From: an uncultured Beijerinckiaceae bacterium
GTDB taxonomy: Bacteria; Pseudomonadota; Alphaproteobacteria; Rhizobiales; Beijerinckiaceae
Direction of reading: 5' to 3'
DNA: 5,295 nucleotides
Assembly (NCBI GenBank): GCA_937863205.1
Contig: CALMGA010000359.1
Span: 4,616 to 9,910, forward strand
The stretch's first letter is position 1, and the number at the start of each line of letters is the position of its first letter. The position numbers and the translations under genes are program-made. The notes below the pieces were generated by a model. The model did no database searches. It had not been told where the DNA came from and was given only the letters and a program-made list of their open reading frames with translations. Shown here one piece after another: positions 5,271-5,295 of this stretch.

Positions 5271-5295
5271 CACGCCAATGTGCACCCTTCCCGAT

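Noticed and set aside
1..5295. CRISPR arrays, tRNA or rRNA genes, toxin-antitoxin pairs
   Set aside because: No regularly spaced identical repeats, no cloverleaf or rRNA signature and no paired small genes were seen.

Overview
The window is GC-rich (roughly 60% by eye) with GC-ending codons in its real genes, TTG/ATG starts behind good Shine-Dalgarno sites, and protein families typical of Proteobacteria. I favour an Alphaproteobacterium (Sphingomonadales or Rhizobiales type), on family resemblance rather than any marker gene. It reads as an accessory, partly decayed segment: two intact genes surrounded by broken or truncated ones and a mobile-element fragment.

Layout. (1) 74-586, minus: a small intact protein with a C-terminal winged-helix domain, preceded by a convincing sigma70-type promoter carrying three phased CGTCAA hexamers. 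(2) About 650-1550: no intact gene. It holds the last ~35 codons of a LysR-type regulator on plus (1220-1327), an open minus-strand tail abutting it (1088-1234), a 9-bp tandem repeat and a long hairpin (1496-1531). (3) 1553-2662, minus: an intact haem-dependent aldoxime dehydratase (oxd), the main metabolic gene. All four residues I recall as functionally important are present. (4) 2910-4302, minus: an aldehyde dehydrogenase gene with a perfect Shine-Dalgarno but two lesions, an amber codon replacing the conserved Trp of the 'PWNFP' motif and a frameshifting loss that I infer to be 29 nt. (5) 4303-4891: upstream region with an 8+8 bp inverted repeat and two short minus-strand remnants, one resembling the N-terminus of the isocitrate lyase/PEP mutase family. 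(6) 4892 to the right end, plus: the zinc-finger N-terminus of an ISL3-family transposase, interrupted by an in-frame TAG and losing family similarity after about codon 92.

How the genes relate. Aldoxime dehydratase turns aldoximes into nitriles, and an aldehyde dehydrogenase next to it would oxidise the aldehydes chemically related to those aldoximes. The two lie head-to-tail on the minus strand with a 246-247 nt gap, so they once could have formed a small aldoxime/aldehyde module. At present only the dehydratase looks functional. No nitrilase, nitrile hydratase, amidase or acyl-CoA synthetase, the usual partners of oxd genes, is visible here. I see no evidence for a wholly new system. The most notable point is a catalytically complete oxd stranded among pseudogenes.
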